Assembly: GCF_003003255.1 (NCBI RefSeq)
Contig: NZ_PVTD01000010.1
Span: 62,001 to 126,000, forward strand
Direction: 5' to 3'
DNA: 64,000 nt
DNA from: Aliiruegeria haliotis
GTDB taxonomy: Bacteria > Pseudomonadota > Alphaproteobacteria > Rhodobacterales > Rhodobacteraceae
Positions within the stretch are counted from its first letter, which is position 1; the number at the start of each line of letters is the position of its first letter. Made by a program: the position numbers and the translations under genes. The notes beneath the pieces were generated by a model. It worked only from the letters and a program-made list of their open reading frames with translations, was not told the origin of the DNA and made no database searches. Shown here piece by piece: positions 1 through 8,818 of the stretch.

Positions 1-2
1 GC

Positions 3-1070
3 GGCAAGACCACGCCGGAGAAGAAGCAGGCGTTGCTCGACCGGATCACCGCGACCAGCGACTACGGTGCACTCAAGGGATGCGACCTGATCATCGAGGC
101 GGTTTTCGAGGATGTTGGCGTGAAGGCCGAGGTCACGAGAAAAGTCGAAGAAGTCGTCGGCGCGGACTGCATCTTCGCCACCAACACCTCGACCCTGCCG
201 ATCACCGAACTTGCCAAGGCCAGCCAGCGCCCAGAGCAGTTCATCGGCATCCACTTCTTCTCTCCGGTAGAGAAGATGCTGCTGGTGGAGATCATCAAAG
301 GGGCCGAAACAGGCGACCGCGCGGTGGCCAAGTCGCTCGACTACGTGCGCCAGATCCGCAAGACGCCGATCGTGGTCAATGACGAGCGGTTCTTCTACGC
401 CAACCGCTGCATCATTCCCTACATCAACGAGGGGATCCGGATGGTGGCCGAAGGCGTCGAGCCCGCGTTGATCGAAAATGCGGCGAAACTTGTCGGCATG
501 CCGCTCGGGCCGTTGCAACTCACCGATGAAACCTCCGTGGATCTTGGAGTGAAGATCGCGAAGGCAACGAAGGCGGCGATGGGCGATGCCTATCCGGAGA
601 GTGGCGCCGATGACGTGCTGTTCTGGCTGTTCGACGAAGGGCGCCTTGGCCGCAAGTCCAACGCCGGCTTCTACGAGTACGACGAGAAGGGCAAGCGGAC
701 CGGCCTTTGGACGGGGTTAGCCGAGAAGTTCCCGGTGGCCGACGAGCAACCGGACCTGATCGAGGTGCAGCACCGCCTGCTCTTCGTCCAGACGCTGGAA
801 GCCGTCCGCGCGCTTGAGGAAGGTGTGCTGGAAGACATTCGCGAAGGCGACGTCGGTGCCATCCTCGGCTGGGGCTTCGCACCGTGGTCGGGCGGCCCGT
901 TCAGCTGGCTTGATATCCTCGGCACGCCCTACGCGGCCGAACGCACTGCCAAACTGGCCGAGACCTATGGCGAGCGGTTCGCGACACCTGCGCTGCTAAA
1001 GGAGATGGGCGACAAGGGGCAGAGCTTCTATGGCCGTTTCGGCCCAAAGGCTTCGGCTGACGCGGCCTGA
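3..1070 (+). CDS. fadJ: 3-hydroxyacyl-CoA dehydrogenase / enoyl-CoA hydratase (FadB/FadJ family), 5' part missing
   Basis: This is the C-terminal 355 residues of a fatty-acid oxidation multifunctional protein; the start lies before the window and the frame is open to the edge. The visible part covers the end of the NAD-binding 3-hydroxyacyl-CoA dehydrogenase domain (CIFATNTSTLPIT, then the GIHFFSPVEKM motif) and both C-terminal helical dimerisation domains. In the family it oxidises L-3-hydroxyacyl-CoA to 3-ketoacyl-CoA in beta-oxidation. The N-terminal enoyl-CoA hydratase half is inferred, not seen. FadJ is preferred over FadB because of overall resemblance to alphaproteobacterial trifunctional proteins, but the choice is not proven. 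A hairpin terminator follows 24 bases after the stop. Confidence 0.88.
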   Translation, partial: GKTTPEKKQALLDRITATSDYGALKGCDLIIEAVFEDVGVKAEVTRKVEEVVGADCIFATNTSTLPITELAKASQRPEQFIGIHFFSPVEKMLLVEIIKGAETGDRAVAKSLDYVRQIRKTPIVVNDERFFYANRCIIPYINEGIRMVAEGVEPALIENAAKLVGMPLGPLQLTDETSVDLGVKIAKATKAAMGDAYPESGADDVLFWLFDEGRLGRKSNAGFYEYDEKGKRTGLWTGLAEKFPVADEQPDLIEVQHRLLFVQTLEAVRALEEGVLEDIREGDVGAILGWGFAPWSGGPFSWLDILGTPYAAERTAKLAETYGERFATPALLKEMGDKGQSFYGRFGPKASADAA

Positions 1071-1093
1071 TCTTCAGCCATTACAAAACAAGC

Positions 1094-1118
1094 AAGGCGC
1101 GCCGGATCGGCGCGCTTT
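1094..1118 (+). terminator. Intrinsic terminator after fadJ
   Basis: A 7-bp GC stem (1097-1103 with 1109-1115, extended by A-T and G-T pairs) closes a five-base loop and is followed by a short T run. It sits just after the fadJ stop, between two convergent genes, and could work in both directions. Confidence 0.7.
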
Positions 1119-1143
1119 CATTTGTTGGGGATCAGGCCCCGGC

Positions 1144-1821
1144 TCAGGACAAATGGGCGGGTCGAGTCCCGGTATGGGTCTGCGCAAAGGAGCTGTCAGC
1201 GAAGTCCAGCCCCGCGACCACCGAATTGGCATCTTCGGCAGAGAGCACTGGGTAGCGCGTATTCGGCTCTGCCCACATCGCCTCTTCCACGGTTGCCGGC
1301 ATGGCGATCTCGGCGGCTTCACAAATCGCTAGCGCGTTTCCTTCGATGAAGATCACCTGGTCCTGCTCGAAGCCAAGTGTGACCACGACGACGGCCTCCT
1401 CAGGAAGCACACGCCGCACACCCTGGGCTCCATCGAGCCGCATCGCCTGCACGGGTGCAAAGGGATCGCCGAGCAACTCCTCTGCAAGGTCGCTTTCGAT
1501 CACCAGCGCCTGACCTGCCAGCGTCAGCAGGGGGCGGCGGTTTCCGATCATTCCGGCGGGAACGGACAGCAGCGGACGCACCGAAGCACGCGCCTTCTGG
1601 TTCATCGGATAGAGGCGGCGCGTCACACCCTTCACAACCTGCACACCGTCGTCGAAGGTCAGGACCTCGTCGCCGACGCAAAGCGCCTCGACCGGCCGCC
1701 AGCCGGTCGTGGTTGCGACGAGGGTGCCAGCAACAAGCCCACATTCCGGCGCCAGAGGCTGCGGTCCGGTGTCTTCACGGCTGTCACGCATCCCTACGGC
1801 CTCGGCTATCCAGTCCAGCAT
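1144..1821 (-). CDS. Stand-alone Hint-domain protein
   Basis: A 225-residue protein whose residues ~28-170 match the Hint (hedgehog/intein) fold: a GLVAGTLVATTTGWRPVEAL opening followed by a VGDEVLTFDDG segment, as in the Hint_2 proteins common in Rhodobacteraceae. In true Hint domains the first residue is a nucleophilic Cys or Ser. Here a Cys stands one residue away from the usual place and no clear C-terminal His-Asn is visible, so self-cleavage is doubtful. There is no signal peptide or membrane segment. In larger relatives the domain ends secreted calcium-binding proteins; here it is alone. It is divergent from the gene at 2110. Its role is unknown. Confidence 0.75.
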   Translation of the reverse strand: MLDWIAEAVGMRDSREDTGPQPLAPECGLVAGTLVATTTGWRPVEALCVGDEVLTFDDGVQVVKGVTRRLYPMNQKARASVRPLLSVPAGMIGNRRPLLTLAGQALVIESDLAEELLGDPFAPVQAMRLDGAQGVRRVLPEEAVVVVTLGFEQDQVIFIEGNALAICEAAEIAMPATVEEAMWAEPNTRYPVLSAEDANSVVAGLDFADSSFAQTHTGTRPAHLS

Positions 1822-1922
1822 CGGTTCGTTCCCTGTCCCAACCGGGCTTTCCCGGCTTCATGGTTAACCAAGACGTAACGAACGGACCGGAATTCGGGCA
1901 AAAGGAGACTTAATTGAGGCAA

Positions 1923-1941
1923 TGTCCCGAATTTGGGAACA
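1923..1941. promoter_or_regulatory. Imperfect palindrome in divergent promoter region
   Basis: A TCCC-N6-GGGA inverted repeat inside a 19-bp near-palindrome lies between the divergent Hint gene and the membrane protein gene. Related TTCCCG / CGGGCA fragments recur at about 1890 and 2050-2070. It may be an operator; no regulator is identified. Confidence 0.3.
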
Positions 1942-2109
1942 ATAAGACACATGGAGCTGTTGTGTTTCCAGTTTCGACGCGGATTTCGCACCCTTCGGAC
2001 AACTCCCTCTCGGAATTGCGACAGAACCGGGCCGGGTCTGCACGCGATTCCCGCAATTGTTCCCGTGCGGAAGCTGGACTATCCTTGCTGAAACGAGGCG
2101 GAGCAGCCC

Positions 2110-3126
2110 ATGACCGCGCTGAAACAGTTTTCCCGGCTGGAATGCCCGGGCGTCTGGCGCCCGTCTCCGGACGAGCAGCGCCGCGACGTCATCGTATCCT
2201 TTGGCGATACTTCGCTCGTGATCTCCGACAAGACCGGAAAAGCCCTGAGCCACTGGTCGCTCGCGGCCGCGGTGAGGATCAACCGGACCGAGACTCCAGC
2301 CATCTACACGCCCTCCGCTGAAGGCACTGAAACGCTTGAGATCGATGACGAGACCATGGTCGACGCCATCGACACCGTGCGCAATGCCATCCTGAAGTCG
2401 CGCCCCCGGAGAGGGCGGTTGCGTCTCCTACTTCTGTCCGGGGCGCTGGTCGCACTGGTTTCCGCAGCAGTCTTTTGGCTGCCCGGCGCCCTTGTTCGGC
2501 ATACCCTGTCGGTTGTGCCTGAACCCACCCGGACAGAGATCGGTACAGAGCTTTTCCGGGCCATCGGCCGGGTTTCCGGAAGTCCCTGTCGCTCGCCGCG
2601 CGGCGACACAGCGCTGGCTCGTCTGCACGCACGGCTACTGGCGCCCGGGAAGGGAGGCTTGCTGATCCTCCCCGCCGGAGTGGCCGATACGGTCTCTCTG
2701 CCCGGCGGCCTCATGCTGCTCGACCGCTCGCTGGTGGAGGACCATGAAAGCCCCGACGTTGTTGCCGGCTATATTCTGGCCGAGTCCCAGCGGGCCGCGG
2801 AACGCGATCCGCTTCAGTCGCTGCTGGAGGCTGCGGGTCCGCTGGATACGCTCCGGCTGCTGACCACGGGACACCTGCCCGACGATACGATCAAGGCCTA
2901 CGCGGAGACGCTTGCGGCAACCGCCCCGGCTCCGGTCTCTGAATCCGCCCTGCTGGAACGCTTCGCCAGTGCGCGCGTCACCTCGACACCCTATGCCTAT
3001 GCGCGCGATGTCACGGGCGAGAGCACCCTGGGATTGATCGAGGCCGACCCGATGCGCGGCGGCGATGCCCAGACCGTGCTCGATGACGGGAACTGGGTGG
3101 CACTCCAGGGAATCTGCGGGCGGTGA
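2110..3126 (+). CDS. Membrane protein with degenerate M48 (Ste24/HtpX-like) peptidase domain
   Basis: A 338-residue protein. Residues 1-100 form a soluble beta-rich N-terminal domain, one transmembrane helix runs about 104-126, and the rest is extracytoplasmic or membrane-facing. Residues 190-240 follow the M48 metallopeptidase pattern: LPGG at 197-200, then the helix that normally carries HEXXH. In this protein that motif reads AESQR (224-228), so both zinc-binding histidines are lost while the flanking residues (ERDPL) are kept. It is therefore probably a pseudo-peptidase with a binding or scaffold role; this is inferred from alignment by eye. It is preceded by a long leader and is not in an obvious operon. 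Confidence 0.7.
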   Translation: MTALKQFSRLECPGVWRPSPDEQRRDVIVSFGDTSLVISDKTGKALSHWSLAAAVRINRTETPAIYTPSAEGTETLEIDDETMVDAIDTVRNAILKSRPRRGRLRLLLLSGALVALVSAAVFWLPGALVRHTLSVVPEPTRTEIGTELFRAIGRVSGSPCRSPRGDTALARLHARLLAPGKGGLLILPAGVADTVSLPGGLMLLDRSLVEDHESPDVVAGYILAESQRAAERDPLQSLLEAAGPLDTLRLLTTGHLPDDTIKAYAETLAATAPAPVSESALLERFASARVTSTPYAYARDVTGESTLGLIEADPMRGGDAQTVLDDGNWVALQGICGR

Positions 3127-3142
3127 CGCCCCCAAAACGGCG

Positions 3143-3173
3143 CCGCCCCGACCGGTGTGACCGATCGGGGCGG
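3143..3173. terminator. Terminator hairpin between convergent genes
   Basis: A perfect 9-bp GC stem (3143-3151 with 3165-3173) lies between the two convergent genes. Read on the minus strand it is followed by a GTTTTGG stretch, so it best serves the SPOR-protein gene. Confidence 0.6.
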
Positions 3174-3220
3174 TAGCCTGGATGAGACCTGCTTCGGGTT
3201 CTCGCTCTTCTTCTTGTTGA

Positions 3221-4099
3221 TTACTTCCTCAGGAACGCATCGTCGAACCCCGACTTGCGCGCCTTGCGGAGAGCCCGGTGGCTCTCTGCCTCGCTTTCGA
3301 ACGGCCCCGCAAGTACAATTTGCAGGGTCTCCCCGCCACGTTTCACATTCATCGCACGGACCGGAAATCCAAGCCGGTGCACCTGCGTCGCGGCCGTTTT
3401 CGCGTTAGCGCTCCGCGCGTAGCTGCCGACCTGAACGTAGATCTGTCCGGCGGCGTCCTGCTTCTGCGCCTTGGCTGCGCTGCGCGACTTGGTGGAGACA
3501 CGATAGGAGTTCGGCATGACCGCAACATGCACTGGTGATTTCGGATCGACCAGCCGACGCGGGACCTCCTGCGTCCAGATCCGGTTCATCGCCGCGCGAC
3601 CGGTGGCAGTCCGTTCACCCCGGTTGGGATTCAGCCGCCCGTCCTCAAAGGCGTATTTGAACCCCGCTGGCGGCTTCGGCATCGCGTAAACCTTCGGACC
3701 GGTCGATTGTGGCACGACCCGCTTCACGGTTGATGTCGTCGCCGGCTGGGCCGCCGTCCTCTGCCGCGACGTGCCAGAGGTCGTCGATCGTGCGGGCGCA
3801 GGCACGATCACAACCGGCGCTGGCGTGGGGGCAGTTTCAACTGCGGTTGCCGCGCGAAAGGTCGGCGTTTGCCCGCAGACCGGCTTGCGATCGCGGGTCA
3901 CGCGCGGCACCCAGGTCACGTTGCCACCGATGCCGCCGCGCACATAGACACACCCGGCATTGTCGACAAACTGAGACCCGGCAAAGCTGGAAGGTGGGGT
4001 GTTCACCGGCGCCCCGACCGTGCGGATGGACTTCGCCTGCGCAGTCCCTGCGGCGATGACAGTCGCCAGCAGAGCCACCGAGATGACCCGGATCTTCAT
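3221..4099 (-). CDS. Secreted SPOR-domain protein
   Basis: A 292-residue protein starting at the ATG at 4099, which has an AGGGAA ribosome site and opens directly into a signal peptide (KIRVISVALLATVIAAGTAQA, cleavage after AQA). The longer upstream frame lacks such features. A middle stretch rich in Pro, Ala and Thr (about residues 85-140) looks unstructured. The last ~75 residues form a SPOR domain (QIYVQVGSYARSANAKTAA ... LQIVLAGPF), a fold that binds denuded glycan strands of septal peptidoglycan. It probably acts in the periplasm in cell division or wall maintenance. It lacks a recognisable RlpA or DamX enzymatic part. Confidence 0.85.
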   Translation of the reverse strand: MKIRVISVALLATVIAAGTAQAKSIRTVGAPVNTPPSSFAGSQFVDNAGCVYVRGGIGGNVTWVPRVTRDRKPVCGQTPTFRAATAVETAPTPAPVVIVPAPARSTTSGTSRQRTAAQPATTSTVKRVVPQSTGPKVYAMPKPPAGFKYAFEDGRLNPNRGERTATGRAAMNRIWTQEVPRRLVDPKSPVHVAVMPNSYRVSTKSRSAAKAQKQDAAGQIYVQVGSYARSANAKTAATQVHRLGFPVRAMNVKRGGETLQIVLAGPFESEAESHRALRKARKSGFDDAFLRK

Positions 4100-4218
4100 G
4101 GCATTCCCTACAAGATATTGGGCCGGAGGATGCAGGAACGCCCGAATCGAGTAAAGACATTTCTGGACAAGGCGATTCGTTTTTTGCGCTGCCACAGGTC
4201 CCGATTCGCGCGCGGCCG

Positions 4219-4851
4219 CTACTTCGTCCCGAACATCCGGTCACCTGCATCCCCGAGCCCGGGCACGATATACCCATGGTCGTTCAGGTGACTGTCAAGC
4301 GCCGCGGTGACGATCGGAACGTCTGGATGGGCTTCCTTCATCCGGGCAACGCCCTCCGGTGCGGCCAACAGGCAGAGGAAGCGGATATTGGTCGCACCCG
4401 CCTGCTTGAGCAGATCGATGGCCGCTGCCGACGAGTTTCCGGTGGCCAGCATCGGGTCGACAACGATGACGAGCCGGTCCTGCATTTCCTCGGGGACCTT
4501 GAAGTAGTACTGGACGGGTTCGAGTGTTTCCGGGTCCCGGTAGAGCCCGACGAACCCGACGCGTGCACCGGGGATCAGCTCCAGAATACCATCAAGCAGA
4601 CCATTGCCCGCCCGCAGGATAGATATCAGCGCCATTTTCTTGCCCGCCAGCTTGGGGGCCGGCATGGGCTGAAGGGGTGTCTCTATCTCGACCTCCTCCA
4701 GATCCAGTTCGCGCGTCACCTCGTAGGCGATCAGCTGGGAGATTTCCCGCAGGAGTTGACGAAACTTGTGGGTCGAGGTGCCCTTGTCCCGCATGATCGT
4801 CAGCTTGTGCTGCACCAACGGGTGGTCGACGACAGTCAGGTGGTCATACAT
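4219..4851 (-). CDS. upp: Uracil phosphoribosyltransferase
   Basis: A 210-residue enzyme, the usual family length, converting uracil and PRPP to UMP in pyrimidine salvage. The protein opens with the family signature ([16 protein letters not shown]) and carries the PRPP-binding loop [11 protein letters not shown] and a C-terminal [13 protein letters not shown] uracil-contact region. It is the last gene of the minus-strand nucleoside salvage run and overlaps the end of the upstream adenosine deaminase gene by 8 bases, implying translational coupling. Uracil freed by deamination and phosphorolysis upstream in the operon would be its substrate. Confidence 0.96.
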   Translation of the reverse strand: MYDHLTVVDHPLVQHKLTIMRDKGTSTHKFRQLLREISQLIAYEVTRELDLEEVEIETPLQPMPAPKLAGKKMALISILRAGNGLLDGILELIPGARVGFVGLYRDPETLEPVQYYFKVPEEMQDRLVIVVDPMLATGNSSAAAIDLLKQAGATNIRFLCLLAAPEGVARMKEAHPDVPIVTAALDSHLNDHGYIVPGLGDAGDRMFGTK

Positions 4852-5830
4852 CGGCAGGCTCCAATCTCTTCAGCAGGGCGTCTCGGGTGTCGGAATCGCA
4901 AAACGCCGCCTCCGCCGCAACCCGGTTGAGCGCGGCAAAGTCGTCCTCCGACCAGCCGAACGTGTCGGCAAGCCGGTCATATTCATGCGTCATCGTGGTG
5001 TGGAAGAATGGCGGGTCATCGGTGGAGACAGTGACCTTTACCCCGGCATCGCGCAATCGGGCGATGGGGTGATCGGCCCAGGAAGGGTACACGCCGAGTG
5101 CGACATTGGAGCCTGGGCAGACCTCCAGAACGATCCCCTTCTCTGCCAGCAACTCGACGAGCGCGGGATCCTCGATCGATCGCACGCCATGGCCGATGCG
5201 TTCTACGCCAAGGTCCTCGATGCTCTCCCGTACACTGTCCGGTCCGCGAAACTCACCGGCATGGTTGGTCAGGCGCAGGCCGGCTTCCCGGGCACAGTCG
5301 AAGGCCCAGGCGAAATCGCGCGGGTGGCCGTTTCCTTCGTCGCCGCCCATACCAAGCCCGACAACCCAGTCGCCCACCGTCTCCGCAGCGCAGACCGCCG
5401 GCGCCTTTGACCGTTCCGGTCCGAAATGGCGGATCGGTGTGACGATGCCCTTCAGGATGATCCCGTCCTGGGCTTCCGCCTGTGCGGCAGCCTCGGTGAT
5501 CGCGTGCAGGTATTCCCGCCAGGCGGCAAGGTCACCGCCGCCACAGAAGTCCGGCGACACAAAGGTCTCCGCATAGATCACCCCATGCGCGGCCATCTCC
5601 GCCAGGATCGTGCGGGTCAGGCGGGCATAGTCTTCCGGCGACCTCAGAACGGACGTCGCCGCTTCGTAGACGCGCAGGAAATCGACGAAGCCCGTGTAGG
5701 CGTAACCGCCGTGCTCATCGAATATGCCCGACAGGTCGACACCCTTCTCCTTCGCCAGATCCCGGACAAAGGCCGGTGGGGCACAGCCCTCAAGGTGGGT
5801 GTGCAACTCGATCTTGGGTAGTGACTTCAT
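4844..5830 (-). CDS. add: Adenosine deaminase family protein
   Basis: A 328-residue metal-dependent deaminase. The start at 5830 is chosen because [15 protein letters not shown] is the canonical opening and overlaps the deoB stop (ATGA); a longer frame upstream is only a shadow. Zinc ligands HTH near the start, the catalytic Glu region near residue 185 (TNHAGE), and STDDPPFF (about 277) are present. Members convert adenosine to inosine and ammonia; some relatives act on adenine or other 6-aminopurines. The placement among cdd, deoA, deoB and upp supports a nucleoside substrate, but adenosine versus adenine cannot be settled from sequence alone. Confidence 0.9.
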   Translation of the reverse strand: MKSLPKIELHTHLEGCAPPAFVRDLAKEKGVDLSGIFDEHGGYAYTGFVDFLRVYEAATSVLRSPEDYARLTRTILAEMAAHGVIYAETFVSPDFCGGGDLAAWREYLHAITEAAAQAEAQDGIILKGIVTPIRHFGPERSKAPAVCAAETVGDWVVGLGMGGDEGNGHPRDFAWAFDCAREAGLRLTNHAGEFRGPDSVRESIEDLGVERIGHGVRSIEDPALVELLAEKGIVLEVCPGSNVALGVYPSWADHPIARLRDAGVKVTVSTDDPPFFHTTMTHEYDRLADTFGWSEDDFAALNRVAAEAAFCDSDTRDALLKRLEPADV

Positions 5831-7041
5831 CAGAGGAAACTCCGCCCCGGCCCATGCGCGGGAACTTGCAGGTGAGCGGCAACGCTCGCGGCGACATCTG
5901 CAAAGGCCACGTTGCCAAGGTCGCGCGGCGGCACACCGGCACACAGGACGGGAACGCGCTCGCGGGTATGGTCGGTTCCGACCCAGGTCGGGTCATTGCC
6001 ATGATCCGCCGTCAGCAGCAGCAGATCGCCGGGGCGCAATAGGTCGAGCAGACGGGCGATGCAACCGTCGAACCACTCCAGCGCCCGGGCATATCCCGAG
6101 ACATCGCGGCGATGGCCGAAGAGGCTGTCGAACTCCACGAAATTAGCAAAGGTAAGGCTGCCGTCCGGCGCCTCGTCCACGAAATCGAACAGGTGCTCCA
6201 TCAAGCGTTCGTCCGGCCCTGTGCGGACCTCGTCGATGCCCTGCATGGAGAAGATATCCCCGATCTTGCCGACGGCCTGCACGCGCCGTCCGGCGGCCTG
6301 CACCCAGTCGCAGAGCGTCGGGCTTGGCGGCGCGATAGCGTAGTCGTGCCGATTGGTCGTGCGTGTGAAACCCGTTTCGGGGGATCCGATGAAGGGGCGC
6401 GCGATCACCCTGCCGACCTTCATCTCATGGAGGCGCGGGGCAAGATCCTTGCACAGCGTCTGTAGCCGCTGCTCCCCGAAATGCTCTTCGTGGGCGGCAA
6501 TCTGGAAAACGCTGTCGGCGGATGTATAGCAGATCGGCCAGCCGGTCCGGATATGCTCCGCGCCGAGGTCGGCAATGATCTGTGTGCCGGAGGCATGGCA
6601 ATTGCCAAGGATCCCGCCGGTCCCGGCAGCCTCTGCCGCGGCACGGCTCAGCGCGTCGGGAAAACTCGGGACGGCTTTCGGGAAATAATGCCAGTTCCAC
6701 GGCACCGGCACCCCTGCAAGCTCCCAGTGGCCAGACGGGGTATCCTTGCCTTGCGAGCTCTCCGTCGCCGCGCCAAAGACACCTTGCGGGGCCACGCCCA
6801 ACCCCGGCGCATCCTCGCCGGATGCGATGCGGATCGCGGCGCCGAGCCCGAGACTGTCGAGCGTCGGCAGCTTCAGCGGCCCGCTGCGCCCTTCCTCGGC
6901 CCGGCCTTCGGCGCAGGCTTGCGCAATATGGACAAGCGTGTTGGCCCCTGTATCCGGTGTGCCGTCGTTGAAGAACTCGCCTGCATCCGGGGCACCGCCG
7001 CAGCCCACGGAATCCATGACGACGAGAAAAGCACGGGTCAT
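5830..7041 (-). CDS. deoB: Phosphopentomutase
   Basis: A 403-residue alkaline-phosphatase-superfamily enzyme that interconverts (deoxy)ribose-1-phosphate and -5-phosphate, joining nucleoside phosphorolysis to central metabolism. The metal-binding DSVGCGGAPDA motif at the N-terminus and the LTADHGNDPTWVGTDHTRE metal site near the C-terminus are both visible. The start overlaps the deoA stop by 4 bases and the stop overlaps the add start by one base, so all three are translationally linked. Length and motifs are typical, with no oddities. Confidence 0.96.
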   Translation of the reverse strand: MTRAFLVVMDSVGCGGAPDAGEFFNDGTPDTGANTLVHIAQACAEGRAEEGRSGPLKLPTLDSLGLGAAIRIASGEDAPGLGVAPQGVFGAATESSQGKDTPSGHWELAGVPVPWNWHYFPKAVPSFPDALSRAAAEAAGTGGILGNCHASGTQIIADLGAEHIRTGWPICYTSADSVFQIAAHEEHFGEQRLQTLCKDLAPRLHEMKVGRVIARPFIGSPETGFTRTTNRHDYAIAPPSPTLCDWVQAAGRRVQAVGKIGDIFSMQGIDEVRTGPDERLMEHLFDFVDEAPDGSLTFANFVEFDSLFGHRRDVSGYARALEWFDGCIARLLDLLRPGDLLLLTADHGNDPTWVGTDHTRERVPVLCAGVPPRDLGNVAFADVAASVAAHLQVPAHGPGRSFL

Positions 7042-8348
7042 AGGCCAATCCTCTCTTGCACGAGTTTCGCCGGCGTCGCGCCGGCTTCCGTGACCGAATA
7101 GGCGGCGCGAATTTCCGCCGCGGCGGCCTCTGCGGCATCCTCGCTGGCCGCGTGGACCCGGGCTAGTGGCCGCTGGTCAGAGACGCTCTCACCGATCCCG
7201 GCGAGCGTGTCGAACCCGACGGAAAGGTCCAGCGCATCGCTCTCGCGCAGCCGCCCGCCTCCAAGGTGGACAACCGCAGTCCCGACCATTTCCGTGTTCA
7301 CGCTGGCCACGACCCCCGGCCGCGCGGGGAAAACATCCTGCACCACCGGGGCGACCGGCAGGTAGCGCCGCCAGCTGCCAACGAAATCCGCCGGACCGCC
7401 CAACGCCGCGATCATACGCTCGAATCGTTCGGCGGCTTGCCCCGACCGCATCGCCGTCTCAATCCGGCCCTCCCCGTCGCCGGGTGACCCTGCAATCCCA
7501 CAGAGCGCCAACAGCGCCCCACCAAGCTCCACCGTCAGTTGCCACAATGGGTTTGAGATCGCCTCACAAGTCAGCGTCTGCATGGAGGTCGCGACCTCCA
7601 GCGCATTGCCGGCGGTCTCGATCAACGGCTGATCCATGTCGGTGATCAGCGCCCCGGTCCGGCAACCGGCACCGTTTGCCGTGGTCACCAGCGAATCCCC
7701 GAGGGCGCGCGCGCTGGCAGCATCCTTCATGAAGGCGCCGGAGCCACATTTCACGTCGAGGATCAGAGCCTCCAACCCGGCAGCGAGTTTCTTTGACAGG
7801 ATCGAGGCCGTGATCAGGTCGATACTCTCGACGGTGCCGGTCACGTCCCGAATGGCATAGAGCCGCTTGTCCGACGGCGCGATGTCGGCACTCGCGCCAA
7901 CGATAGCACAGCCCACATCGTTCACGATCTCGCGCAAGCGGTCCTGCGCAACGATGGCAGTGTAGCCGGGGACCGACTCCAGCTTATCCAGCGTCCCGCC
8001 CGTATGCCCGAGCCCACGTCCCGAGATCATCGGCACATAGGCCCCGCACGCCGCCAGCGCTGCGGCCAGCGGCAGGGATACGCAGTCACCGACTCCTCCG
8101 GTCGAGTGCTTGTCGACAACCGGACCGGGCATGTCCCACGCCATCACGTTGCCACTGTCGCGCATTGCGAGCGTCAGGGCCACGCGTGCATCCTCCGACA
8201 AGGGCGCGCGGCAAACCCCCATTGCGAAGGCGCCGACCTGGGCGTCCGTTACGTCGCCCGACCCGATGGCGGAACCGAACCATGCAGCTTCACGTGCGGT
8301 GGGTGTTTCACCGCGGCGGAACTTGGCGAGAATGGCCTTGGCGTCCAT
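7038..8348 (-). CDS. deoA: Thymidine phosphorylase
   Basis: A 436-residue enzyme that splits thymidine (and deoxyuridine) with phosphate into base and deoxyribose-1-phosphate. The glycine-rich phosphate loop (KHSTGGVGD) and the LDKLESVPGY hinge region are visible. Length fits the bacterial DeoA family rather than the longer AMP phosphorylases. It follows cdd after 8 bases and overlaps deoB, fitting a pathway in which Cdd makes deoxyuridine, DeoA releases uracil, and DeoB and Upp use the products. Confidence 0.95.
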   Translation of the reverse strand: MDAKAILAKFRRGETPTAREAAWFGSAIGSGDVTDAQVGAFAMGVCRAPLSEDARVALTLAMRDSGNVMAWDMPGPVVDKHSTGGVGDCVSLPLAAALAACGAYVPMISGRGLGHTGGTLDKLESVPGYTAIVAQDRLREIVNDVGCAIVGASADIAPSDKRLYAIRDVTGTVESIDLITASILSKKLAAGLEALILDVKCGSGAFMKDAASARALGDSLVTTANGAGCRTGALITDMDQPLIETAGNALEVATSMQTLTCEAISNPLWQLTVELGGALLALCGIAGSPGDGEGRIETAMRSGQAAERFERMIAALGGPADFVGSWRRYLPVAPVVQDVFPARPGVVASVNTEMVGTAVVHLGGGRLRESDALDLSVGFDTLAGIGESVSDQRPLARVHAASEDAAEAAAAEIRAAYSVTEAGATPAKLVQERIGL

Positions 8349-8356
8349 AGCCGGGC

Positions 8357-8752
8357 CTATTCCATGTGCTCGGCGCCGAACGCGCCGGGCAGCAACTCGC
8401 CGACACTCATGGTCAGCGTCTTGCCCTCGGTGGTGGCCATCGTCACGGCAACCGAGGCATCAGCGAACTCTTTCAGCTTCTGCCGGCAGCCACCGCATGG
8501 CGGGACCGGCGCCGGGCTGTCGGCGATCACCGCCACTTCGACGATTTTCCGCTCTCCAGCGGCTGCCATCGCCGCGATCGCCCCTGCCTCGGCACAAGTG
8601 CCTTCCGGATAGGCCACGTTCTCCACGTTGCACCCTGTGAAGACGGTGCCGGAGGCCGTGCGTATGGCCGCACCGACCTTGAACCGGGAATAGGGTGCAT
8701 GAGCGTTGTCGCGCACCGCGCGCGCCGCGTCGATCAATGAAGTATCAGGCAT
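8357..8752 (-). CDS. cdd: Cytidine deaminase
   Basis: A 131-residue zinc enzyme converting cytidine and deoxycytidine to uridine forms. It has the short homotetrameric-type signature: CNVENVAYPEGTCAEAGAI followed by PCGGCRQ, giving three zinc-binding cysteines and the catalytic Glu. A strong AAGGAGAG ribosome site precedes the ATG at 8752. It appears to lead the salvage group cdd-deoA-deoB-add-upp; the gap to nadK upstream is only 66 bases, so nadK may be cotranscribed. Confidence 0.95.
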   Translation of the reverse strand: MPDTSLIDAARAVRDNAHAPYSRFKVGAAIRTASGTVFTGCNVENVAYPEGTCAEAGAIAAMAAAGERKIVEVAVIADSPAPVPPCGGCRQKLKEFADASVAVTMATTEGKTLTMSVGELLPGAFGAEHME

Positions 8753-8818
8753 GGGGCTCTCCTTTCCGGCAGTGTGTTCCCGCCGCGAAAGGTATGCAAG
8801 GGCGCGCGCCGCGTGGGA

